DNA from: Parafrigoribacterium mesophilum | Lineage (GTDB): Bacteria; Actinomycetota; Actinomycetes; Actinomycetales; Microbacteriaceae | DNA: 64,000 nucleotides | Direction of reading: 5' to 3' | Assembly: GCF_039652555.1 (NCBI RefSeq) | Contig: NZ_JBDJAF010000001.1 | Span: forward strand, 1,550,001 to 1,614,000 | In this document: positions 38,570 to 46,141 of the stretch, one piece after another | Layout: the number at the start of each line of letters is the position of its first letter | Position numbering within the stretch: the stretch's first letter is position 1 | Position numbers and translations under genes: made by a program | The notes under the pieces: model-generated | Told to the model about the DNA's origin: nothing | Databases searched by the model: none | The model's input: the letters and a program-made list of their open reading frames with translations, nothing else

Positions 38570-40114
38570 TTACTTGGCCGGCTTGATGTCCCAGATGAGC
38601 GGTTCGATCTGCCCGGGGCTGAGCTTCGCGGTGATCGCGTCGCTGGTGGCGAACAGGGTGGACGGTGTCGCCCACGGGGCGTACCAGGCGTTGTCCATCA
38701 GGTAGGTGCCGATGCCCTTGAACGCCGTCTCCTGCTCGGCGCCCTCGGTCATGCTCGCCGTGGTGATGAGCTTGTCGAGTTCTGGGGCCTGGTTCTTGAA
38801 GACGTTCCACAAGGCGGTCGGAGTCACCATGCCCTTGACATCACGCCAGTCGTCGAAGCTTGGGAGCGAAACGAAGGCGATGCCAAACTTCTTGGCGAAG
38901 ATCTCCTTGAAGTAATCGCCGAGCTGGTAGGGCACCACAGTCAACCGGATGCCGATCTTGCCGAGTTGTTGCTTGATGATCGGCATGACCGCGTCGTGGT
39001 TTCCGATGATGGCGGGGATCGACATGTCGAATCCGTCCGCGTAACCGGCCGCCGCCATGAGCTTCTTGGCGCCGTCGACGTCGTACGGGTACTTGGCCTT
39101 CACACCGGGGACGTACGCCGCGCTGCTTTCGCGGAAGGCCTGGTTGTTGACCACGCCATACCCCTGATACAGGTTCTTGACGATCGCTTCTCTGTCGAAG
39201 ACCATGTTGATCGCCTGGCGCACGCGCACGTCGGCGAGGGCTGGAACAACCGCTCCTTGACGATCCAGGAGGTGCAGGCCGGCCCAGTTGGCGATGCCTT
39301 TGTTGAGCGTGAATCCGCCGGCCTCGATGTCAGCGGCGTTCGCCGCCGGAACCGATGCACCGTCGACCTCGCCTGCCTTCAGTGCGTTCATCCGCGCCGC
39401 GACATCCGCCATTGGGCGCAACACGAGTTTGTCGAAGGGGTATGCCTTGGCGTCCCAGTAGTCCTTGTTGCGAACGTAGGTGTAAACGGAGCCGGGGGTG
39501 GTGTTCTTCTCGTCGAGCACGTACGGGCCGGAGCCGATGGGCACGACTGACTTGTCCTTGTTGGCGTTCTGGATGCCGGAAGGGGCGAAAACGGCACCGG
39601 AGGTGGCAGCCAGGGCCGGCAGCAGACTGGGATCGGGACGTTTGAAGGTGATCACGACCGTCGTCGGATCCTTGGCCGTGGCGTCGGCCATTGCGCTTGC
39701 GGCTTGGGTGGCTTCGCCGCCGCCGCCGTCTCGGAACGCGAGAAGGTTCGCCACGACTGCGGCCGCATCCAGCGTGGTGCCGTCGGTGAACTTGACGTCA
39801 TCGCGGAGCTTCAGTGTGAGCGTTGTGTGGTCGTCGTTGTATGCCCAGTCTGTTGCGAGGTTCGGCAGTATCTCCAGGTCGGGGGTGATTTTCACGAGAG
39901 TGTCATACAGCGGCATCCAGTATGCGGCGGACTGATGCACCTGCGTTCCGATGTCGGGACGCACAAAGCCCCACAGGCTGTCCGACGACACCGCGAGTGT
40001 GAGCGTCTTTTCGGCAGCGGGCGCAGGTTCGCTTGGCGCACCACAGCCGGCAAGGGCAGTGGACGTGATCGCGACGACTGCGAGCGCCGTCACAATTCTG
40101 GTGCGGTGTTTCAT
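38570..40114 (-). CDS. Opp-type solute-binding lipoprotein (SBP family 5)
   Basis: 514 residues with a lipoprotein signal (ALAVVAITSTALAGC) and the family 5 binding fold (YWMPLYDTLVKITPDLEILP, SDPT-type lobes, RQAINMVFDREAIVKNLYQG). It captures the substrate outside the membrane and delivers it to the Opp-type permeases. Family 5 proteins bind peptides, nickel or oligosaccharides; the shared operator and position between rhamnosidase and rhamnose genes argue for rhamno-oligosaccharides or plant rhamnosides. Confidence 0.92.
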   Translation of the reverse strand: MKHRTRIVTALAVVAITSTALAGCGAPSEPAPAAEKTLTLAVSSDSLWGFVRPDIGTQVHQSAAYWMPLYDTLVKITPDLEILPNLATDWAYNDDHTTLTLKLRDDVKFTDGTTLDAAAVVANLLAFRDGGGGEATQAASAMADATAKDPTTVVITFKRPDPSLLPALAATSGAVFAPSGIQNANKDKSVVPIGSGPYVLDEKNTTPGSVYTYVRNKDYWDAKAYPFDKLVLRPMADVAARMNALKAGEVDGASVPAANAADIEAGGFTLNKGIANWAGLHLLDRQGAVVPALADVRVRQAINMVFDREAIVKNLYQGYGVVNNQAFRESSAAYVPGVKAKYPYDVDGAKKLMAAAGYADGFDMSIPAIIGNHDAVMPIIKQQLGKIGIRLTVVPYQLGDYFKEIFAKKFGIAFVSLPSFDDWRDVKGMVTPTALWNVFKNQAPELDKLITTASMTEGAEQETAFKGIGTYLMDNAWYAPWATPSTLFATSDAITAKLSPGQIEPLIWDIKPAK

Positions 40115-40159
40115 ACTTGCCTCTTTCTCTCTACGGCGTTGTACAGGGATATCAGAATA

Positions 40160-40171
40160 TGAATCGTTTCA
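40160..40171 (-). promoter_or_regulatory. LacI-type operator before the importer operon
   Basis: TGAATCGTTTCA is the exact reverse complement of the TGAAACGATTCA operators before the rhamnosidase and rhaI. It lies 46 bases before the binding-protein start, next to a possible -10 box TATTCT on the minus strand. Confidence 0.7.
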
Positions 40172-40240
40172 ATCTGCTGGTCGACTTAGGATACACGGTT
40201 GCCATCCGCTTGTCGAGAGTGCCGCCGCTCAAGCCCGGCC

Positions 40241-42400
40241 CTACTGTGGCGAATCGATCGCTCGAGGCGACGAATCCCCGTTGGTCAGACCAACAACGAC
40301 CATCGTGAATACCTCGAGCGGAATCTCAATCCTTGCGACACCACCCTCCATGCCCCAGTCACACGCGTGACCAGACCCGACCTGGTGCACTCCCGAAACT
40401 TCGAGCCCCTCAGGAATTCGCAGGTGGACCGTGACAGACACGACTGACTCTGGCGGCTCCTCGACGAGACGAAGGGCGTTCACGACGATGCGGCTTCGCT
40501 CCGGCTGCCCGAAGCCGGTGAGCCAGACATCCGGGTGGGCGCGGGCGGTCAACCGGGGCACGAGGCCCAATTCGGTCAGAAGCAGGCTTCGGAATGACGC
40601 CTCGTGCTCCCCACTGCCTTCTGCCTCAAGAACCGCGCTTGAGTACACCGCACGGCCCGCGCCAAAGTCGTTGACAACGATCGATGGGTTCTCGGTGTCC
40701 TCCCACGGTGGTGAGGAATGGATGCTGGCGAAGTCGTGAGCCCCCAGTGAGCCGTCCGCTGGGTAGCCGTACGGAAGCGTGAGTCTGGCGACAACGCGCG
40801 CGCCCGCTGCGGCGGTGATGCGCGGCAGATTCAGCACAGTTCCGGATCCGGCCGCTGACACGCGACGTTGTCCGATTGGTAGGCAGGCCTCCGGCTGCGC
40901 CGCGGCGCGAAGCTCGGGAGTCTCCGGGCGCACGTAGGCAACCAGACCCGGCTCGGTGCCTACGAGGCGGCATCCGAAGACGTCGCCGAGGGCGAAATCG
41001 GGCGGCACCGTCCCATCGTTGTACAGGAGCGATGTGCGACCGCTGGCGTAGAGTCGCCCGCCGGCACCGACGTAGCTGCGCAGCGCCGTGACGTCCTCCC
41101 GGGACAGCCGACGCGCATCGGGAACCACCACGACGGGGAAGCTTCCCAGGCGGTCGTTGTCGAGGCGGGTGGCCACCGAGAACGGGATGTGACCACGACG
41201 GAGTGCGCGCACGGCCCCCATCACCGCGTCCTGGTGGCGGGAGGTGCCGGCGCCGTGGGATGCGCCGATCGGGCTTCCACTATCCGTCTCGTCGATCCGA
41301 GAGTCGTCGGAGTAATACACCGCGACGTCGGTGATCGGGGTCCCGCCTAGTTCCGAGTCGAAGGCACTCGTTGCTGCGAAGATTCTCCGGATCCGCTCAT
41401 AGACGGTTTCGTTGAGTCGGCCGGATGGTTCCACGGCGTCGATGAACAAGAAGGCGGTATCCGCCGCGACCGCGGCGAGCGCCTGGATCAGCATCTCGTG
41501 CTCGCTCTTGGTGGTTGAGTGATTAAACAGGTTTCTTGTCCGTGTTGTCATGAATTCCGGGAGCACGCCCGGACGCAGGGCGCGCATCAGTGCAAGCACG
41601 AAGACCTGTTCGTCGAAACCACCGTAGAGATCTCCCGCGACGAAGTCGTCGAGACGCGCGTCCTCGCTGCGTTGCCCCCGGAACCAATCCCGTAATCCGG
41701 GCGCCAAGTTGTGGGTGACCGCTATCCCGGGTCGCGCCGCGCGTGCCGTCGTCAGAAGTTCTTCGGTGAACCCCGCTATCCAGCGCTGGCGCGCAGATTG
41801 GAACCTCGCCCAGTCAGCACTGCCCCAGTCGACACTTCGGGGGATCTGGGAACCGCACTCCGCCCGGTACCGGTCTGAGCACGCGTCGCACACACAGATC
41901 GCGGTCCAGAATGCCATGTCGATCCACAGCGTTTCGAAGTCATACCGATCGAGCAGGGCGGTGATCTGTCGTTTCTCGTATTCGACGTATTCGCGCCGGT
42001 TCGGACATAAGGTGCCATACCTCGGGCCTAGTAGTGCCCAGTCGTATCCGAGCTCACGAGTTGCCGGCACAACCCGCCAGTGTGGGTGGTTCTCGGCCGC
42101 CCAATTGTCGAAGATGACACTGTGGTACGCGGCAACGCCGATCCCGGCGCTCTCGAGTGCTGCCTTCGTCTCCCCCACCAGGTCGCGATTGCGCGCGGCC
42201 CGGTGTATGCCGCCGACCGGCGAGGGCCAGTAGCTCAGCCCCAGGTGAGACTTGCAATACAGGAGAGCACCGCCCGCACCACAGCGCTGGTAAAGCCGCG
42301 CGAGCTCGGCCGGGTCGTAGCGGGCGAGAAACCCTTCATCCCAGTCCGGAATGTGCATGTCCAGCAGCAGTCGCCGCCGCGATGCCAGGTACCGATTCAT
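40241..42400 (-). CDS. Glycoside hydrolase-like protein (GHL6-type barrel with beta-galactosidase trimerisation-like domain)
   Basis: 719 residues. The N-terminal TIM-barrel part has LDMHIPDWDEGFLARYDPAE, LWIDMAFWTAICVCDACSDR with the cysteine cluster typical of hypothetical glycosyl hydrolase family GHL6, and later a flavodoxin-like segment (VVVVPDARRLSREDVTALRS) like the trimerisation domain of GH42 enzymes. There is no signal peptide. Its start overlaps the stop of the cupin gene by four bases. It probably acts on imported rhamnose-containing oligosaccharides, but the bond cleaved is unknown. GH29- or GH42-like activity are alternatives. Confidence 0.7.
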   Translation of the reverse strand: MNRYLASRRRLLLDMHIPDWDEGFLARYDPAELARLYQRCGAGGALLYCKSHLGLSYWPSPVGGIHRAARNRDLVGETKAALESAGIGVAAYHSVIFDNWAAENHPHWRVVPATRELGYDWALLGPRYGTLCPNRREYVEYEKRQITALLDRYDFETLWIDMAFWTAICVCDACSDRYRAECGSQIPRSVDWGSADWARFQSARQRWIAGFTEELLTTARAARPGIAVTHNLAPGLRDWFRGQRSEDARLDDFVAGDLYGGFDEQVFVLALMRALRPGVLPEFMTTRTRNLFNHSTTKSEHEMLIQALAAVAADTAFLFIDAVEPSGRLNETVYERIRRIFAATSAFDSELGGTPITDVAVYYSDDSRIDETDSGSPIGASHGAGTSRHQDAVMGAVRALRRGHIPFSVATRLDNDRLGSFPVVVVPDARRLSREDVTALRSYVGAGGRLYASGRTSLLYNDGTVPPDFALGDVFGCRLVGTEPGLVAYVRPETPELRAAAQPEACLPIGQRRVSAAGSGTVLNLPRITAAAGARVVARLTLPYGYPADGSLGAHDFASIHSSPPWEDTENPSIVVNDFGAGRAVYSSAVLEAEGSGEHEASFRSLLLTELGLVPRLTARAHPDVWLTGFGQPERSRIVVNALRLVEEPPESVVSVTVHLRIPEGLEVSGVHQVGSGHACDWGMEGGVARIEIPLEVFTMVVVGLTNGDSSPRAIDSPQ

Positions 42401-43644
42401 GTCCCGGCACTCAGACCGAGTTCTTCATTCCCCGGGCCGAAGTGTTTGAGGATGACGAGGTCATCGGTTGTGCTGCGGTTGGAAATGGACACCCCCGCCC
42501 GTGCAGCACTGTCACAGACGAAGAATTCATCTTGGCTGAGTTGGCCGTACCGGATGAGTGTGGCGGCAGCAATATCGTGGCTCCCCATAGTTCCGTGACC
42601 CTGCACGACGATCGTCCCGTAGGCCGCCCGGTCCGTTATCGTCACGGTGTGGCCGGGCCTCACGGTCAGCTCTTTCGCGCTGAAACGTGAGGACCGGTAA
42701 ACGATCCACTTTTCGGCGTAATGGGCATGGCCGTCGGATGTGGACTGGGCGGTAGCGTACGGCGCCATGAAGCGATTGCCGACGAAATTCGGGTCGATGT
42801 TCTTCTCCCAGTCCAGAAGTTCGATGATGAAGTCGAAGTCGCCGTGCCGATCTGTTGGGACGTCCTTCCACAACAACTCCTCCGGAACCTCCCGATTGTT
42901 GCTCCAGGACTCGCACATGCAGAACACGTCGCACGCCACCTGCGGTTCATACGTGCACGCGCTCGCCGGGGCGTGAAGCACACCGCCCGGGATATCCCAC
43001 CCGGTTCCGAGCTGGGTGCGATACCCCCTGGCCAGATCGGTAATGCGATTGTCGCCGCCGTCGCCGAATCGCATCAAGCGTTCCTTGACCTGCTCCCGCG
43101 TGACTTCCGGCTGGAGACCAAGGAAGGAGATCGGCTGATCGCCGAGATGGTTGTTCATCTGAGGTGAGTAGTAATACGCCTCTGGCTTGCCGGGCTTGTC
43201 CACGAGTGCGGCGTGGTGATCGCGGTGATGGACGTGGAACGGGAGGGCCTGCTGGTTGTCGAAGAACTTCGAGTACATCGGCCACGCGCGGTGCTCGGCC
43301 CACATCGCGTCCCCGATGAGTTCGCCCCTGTGATGGTCGACGAAGTCGTCGAACGGGATGAGGACTCCTTCTGGGTCAACGGCCAGGCTCAATCCTTCGT
43401 GGGGTCCGGTCAGCGGACCGTTGTCGGCGCGGACGGCCGATGCCAGCCAGCGCTCGTCGATGCCGCCGCGTGTCTGTTCGAAGGGAAAGTAATCGTCCGG
43501 GTGCAGCCGGATCCGGCGACCTGGTGTGCAGAAGGCCCTGGGCACCCAGGCGGGAGCCAGGCGGATAATTCCACCGCCGGCATCCAGCGCTCGATCCATC
43601 GCTGATGCTGCGGATGTGACGTTGTCGTATGGCTGACCGATCAT
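42397..43644 (-). CDS. Cupin protein related to mannose-6-phosphate isomerase
   Basis: About 415 residues from ATG 43644, which follows GGAAAGGGAAGG; an upstream ATG at 43668 is less likely. QQALPFHVHHRDHHA and later YGTIVVQGHGTMGSHDI are cupin-type metal-binding and jelly-roll elements of the type I phosphomannose isomerase fold. The histidine-rich HVHHRDHH is a likely metal site. It may isomerise or epimerise a sugar released by the neighbouring hydrolases, but the exact reaction cannot be named. It is operonic with the GHL6-like gene. Confidence 0.65.
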   Translation of the reverse strand: MIGQPYDNVTSAASAMDRALDAGGGIIRLAPAWVPRAFCTPGRRIRLHPDDYFPFEQTRGGIDERWLASAVRADNGPLTGPHEGLSLAVDPEGVLIPFDDFVDHHRGELIGDAMWAEHRAWPMYSKFFDNQQALPFHVHHRDHHAALVDKPGKPEAYYYSPQMNNHLGDQPISFLGLQPEVTREQVKERLMRFGDGGDNRITDLARGYRTQLGTGWDIPGGVLHAPASACTYEPQVACDVFCMCESWSNNREVPEELLWKDVPTDRHGDFDFIIELLDWEKNIDPNFVGNRFMAPYATAQSTSDGHAHYAEKWIVYRSSRFSAKELTVRPGHTVTITDRAAYGTIVVQGHGTMGSHDIAAATLIRYGQLSQDEFFVCDSAARAGVSISNRSTTDDLVILKHFGPGNEELGLSAGT

Positions 43645-43761
43645 TGCCTTCCCTTTCCGGTAAGGCATTGTTTCCGGCTGAATTATGCGAGAGCGACATT
43701 GCCAAGCACTCGTGCGCTCAAGGTTTGGAGGTTCCTGTGAGCCAGTTGGTCAGCGACGCTA

Positions 43762-44781
43762 TCATCGGCGATCATGACGCGTCAACAACCGCATCACGTT
43801 CCCGCCCATGATCGCGTCGATGTCCGCGTCAGAGAATCCGCCGTGCTCAAGAGCGTCGACGAGCCGCGAGATGTGCTGTGGACCCTCATAGCCTTTGGTG
43901 AGCCCTGGGACGCCGTTCATGTCGGTGCCGATGGCCACGTGTGCGACGCCGACGAGGCTAGCAATGTGTCTGGCGTGGGAAGCGAAGTGGTCGAAGGTTT
44001 CCATGCCGTGCCCCTGACCGCGATATGGCCAGAGTCCGACTACCCCGCCGGTTGCCGCGATAGCGACCATCGCCCGGTCTGACAGGTAGCGGGGGAAATC
44101 ATCAAGCGCTCGTGCCCCCGTGTGGGAACTGATTACCGGGCGACTTGAGCGTTCGCACATGCCCAGCACGGTTTCCTCATCTGCGTGGCTGACATCGATA
44201 AGCATGTCCTTCGCGTTGAGGTTGTCCACGAGTTCGCCGCCGAGTTCGGTGAGGCCGCGTTTCCTGCCAGCAGCCACCTCGGTGCCGGACGTTGCGCCAG
44301 TGAAGCCCATGCAGATCGTGCCGAACGGGTTGTCGGAGAAGTGCATGACGCCCACGACGCGAACCCCTAGATCGTGGAGCACGTTCAACCGTCGAAGATC
44401 GCCGGCAAGGGTATCCGCGCCTTCCAGCCCGAGGACCACCGCGGTGCGGCGGTGTTCCATGGCGAGCATGATTTCGGCGGAAGTCGCAACGAGTGCGCAT
44501 CCGCCGGCCTTCGCCTCGCGACGGATCATCGCGAACTGGTCCAACACCGCCCTCCATGCGGATGCTGGCCACCGGAACTGGGTGACGAGCTTGTCCCCCA
44601 CCGCTGACACGACAATTCCGTCGACCTCAGTCGTGCGCAGCGTGCCGAAGCCGGTGTCGCGCGGCTGCCCCGGACGAAGTAGGCGGTTCAACGCGGCGAC
44701 CGGCCGCGGCAACAGCTGGGTACCGTGAGCGTGCGAGTCGAAGACGATGCGCCGGTGTGGAAGGCCGCGCTCAGCGCTCAC
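43762..44781 (-). CDS. Membrane-dipeptidase family (M19) amidohydrolase
   Basis: 339 residues of the M19 renal-dipeptidase type: N-terminal FDSHAHGTQ metal site, glutamate in VLGLEGADTL, LIDVSHADEETVLGMCERSS, PVISSHTGARAL and AIGTDMNGVPG. M19 enzymes are binuclear zinc hydrolases for dipeptides or similar amides. The presence in a rhamnose locus, starting opposite rhaI at the same operator, is unusual and suggests a substrate linked to rhamnose conjugates, or only hitch-hiking. The start is GTG 44781. Confidence 0.87.
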   Translation of the reverse strand: MSAERGLPHRRIVFDSHAHGTQLLPRPVAALNRLLRPGQPRDTGFGTLRTTEVDGIVVSAVGDKLVTQFRWPASAWRAVLDQFAMIRREAKAGGCALVATSAEIMLAMEHRRTAVVLGLEGADTLAGDLRRLNVLHDLGVRVVGVMHFSDNPFGTICMGFTGATSGTEVAAGRKRGLTELGGELVDNLNAKDMLIDVSHADEETVLGMCERSSRPVISSHTGARALDDFPRYLSDRAMVAIAATGGVVGLWPYRGQGHGMETFDHFASHARHIASLVGVAHVAIGTDMNGVPGLTKGYEGPQHISRLVDALEHGGFSDADIDAIMGGNVMRLLTRHDRR

Positions 44782-44870
44782 GATGGTTCCCCTATAGCGT
44801 CCATGCCCTTGCTCATGGGCCTTACCCTAGCGATATCTCGAGCCTGGACCTTGCAACTTTCAAGGGCTTA

Positions 44871-44882
44871 TGAAACGATTCA
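44871..44882 (+). promoter_or_regulatory. LacI-type operator between the dipeptidase and rhaI genes
   Basis: TGAAACGATTCA, identical to the operator before the rhamnosidase. It lies in the 193-base divergent interval 89 bases before the M19 gene and 93 bases before rhaI, so it can control both directions. Confidence 0.7.
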
Positions 44883-44974
44883 AACAGCCTTGGGGCTGAC
44901 GCCGTCGAGACGAAGCGATAACCCTCGCCTTCGCTGACGAACGCACGTCCCTCCTCGAGAAAGAAGCTCGGCCC

Positions 44975-46141
44975 GTGAACATCTCATCCAGCATCCTCGC
45001 TCTGCTCGGGCAGCAGGAGATCGAGCTGCCCTCGTGGGCGTTCGGAAACTCGGGCACGCGCTTCAAGGTGTTCGCCCAGGCCGGTGTCCCGCGCAATCCT
45101 CGGGAAAAAATCGCCGACGCCGCAAAAGTGAACGAACTGACCGGACTGGCGCCGAGCGTGGCCCTGCACATCCCCTGGGACAAGGTCGACGACTACACCG
45201 CACTGCGGGGCTACGCCGAGGGCCTCGGGGTGAAACTGGGCACCATCAACTCCAATACCTTCCAGGACGACGATTACAAGCTGGGCAGCGTCACCCACCC
45301 CGATCCGCGCATCCGGCAGAAGGCGATCGACCACCACTTCGAATGCATTGATGTGATGAATCAGACCGGCTCGCGCGACCTGAAAATCTGGCTCGCCGAT
45401 GGCACCAACTACCCCGGTCAGGACGACATCCGGGCCCGCCAGGATCGCCTCGCGGATTCCCTCGCGAGGATCTATGAGCGCATCGGTGAGAATCAGCGCC
45501 TGGTGCTCGAGTACAAATTCTTCGAGCCGGCTTTCTACCACACCGACGTGCCCGACTGGGGCACCGCATACACGCAGGTGGCGGCCCTCGGCGAGCGCGC
45601 GATGGTCTGCCTGGATACCGGCCACCACGCCCCGGGCACCAACATCGAGTTCATCGTCGCCCAGCTGCTGCGGCTCGGCAAGCTCGGCTCGTTTGACTTC
45701 AATTCCCGGTTTTACGCCGACGACGACCTTATCGTGGGAGCGGCGGACCCGTTCCAGCTGTTCCGCATCCTCTATGAAGTGATCCGCGGTGGCGCCTACG
45801 GTAGCGACAGTGACGTGGCTTTCATGCTCGACCAGTGCCACAATATCGAGGCGAAGATCCCGGGACAGATCCGGTCGGTGCTCAACGTGCAGGAAATGAC
45901 AGCGCGCGCCCTGCTTGTCGACCACGACGCCCTCTCGGCGGCACAACTCACCGGCGACGTACTCGCCGCCAACGGCGTGCTGATGGATGCGTTCTACACC
46001 GACGTACGGGAAAGTCTCGCCGACTGGCGGGAAAGCCGCGGGCTGCCGCGCGACCCGATGACCGCATACGCGGCATCCGGATACCAGCAGTGCATCGCCG
46101 ACGAACGCGTCGGCGGCGAGCAGGCGGGGTGGGGCGCGTGA
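44975..46141 (+). CDS. rhaI: L-rhamnose isomerase
   Basis: 388 residues of the Pseudomonas stutzeri-type L-rhamnose isomerase (sugar isomerase TIM barrel), converting L-rhamnose to L-rhamnulose. Metal-site segments are visible: VLEYKFFEPAFYHTDV (Glu), CLDTGHHAPGTNIE (Asp/His), FDFNSRFYADDDL and FMLDQCHNIEAK. It starts the rhamnose catabolic operon rhaI - aldolase/dehydrogenase - rhaB, with GTGA overlap to the next gene. GTG 44975 is the likely start. Confidence 0.95.
   Translation: MNISSSILALLGQQEIELPSWAFGNSGTRFKVFAQAGVPRNPREKIADAAKVNELTGLAPSVALHIPWDKVDDYTALRGYAEGLGVKLGTINSNTFQDDDYKLGSVTHPDPRIRQKAIDHHFECIDVMNQTGSRDLKIWLADGTNYPGQDDIRARQDRLADSLARIYERIGENQRLVLEYKFFEPAFYHTDVPDWGTAYTQVAALGERAMVCLDTGHHAPGTNIEFIVAQLLRLGKLGSFDFNSRFYADDDLIVGAADPFQLFRILYEVIRGGAYGSDSDVAFMLDQCHNIEAKIPGQIRSVLNVQEMTARALLVDHDALSAAQLTGDVLAANGVLMDAFYTDVRESLADWRESRGLPRDPMTAYAASGYQQCIADERVGGEQAGWGA

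Noticed and set aside
45835..46137. Upstream extension of the rhamnulose-1-P aldolase frame
   Set aside because: It lies inside rhaI and has an Arg/Pro-rich shadow composition; GTG 46138 overlaps the rhaI stop as expected for coupling.
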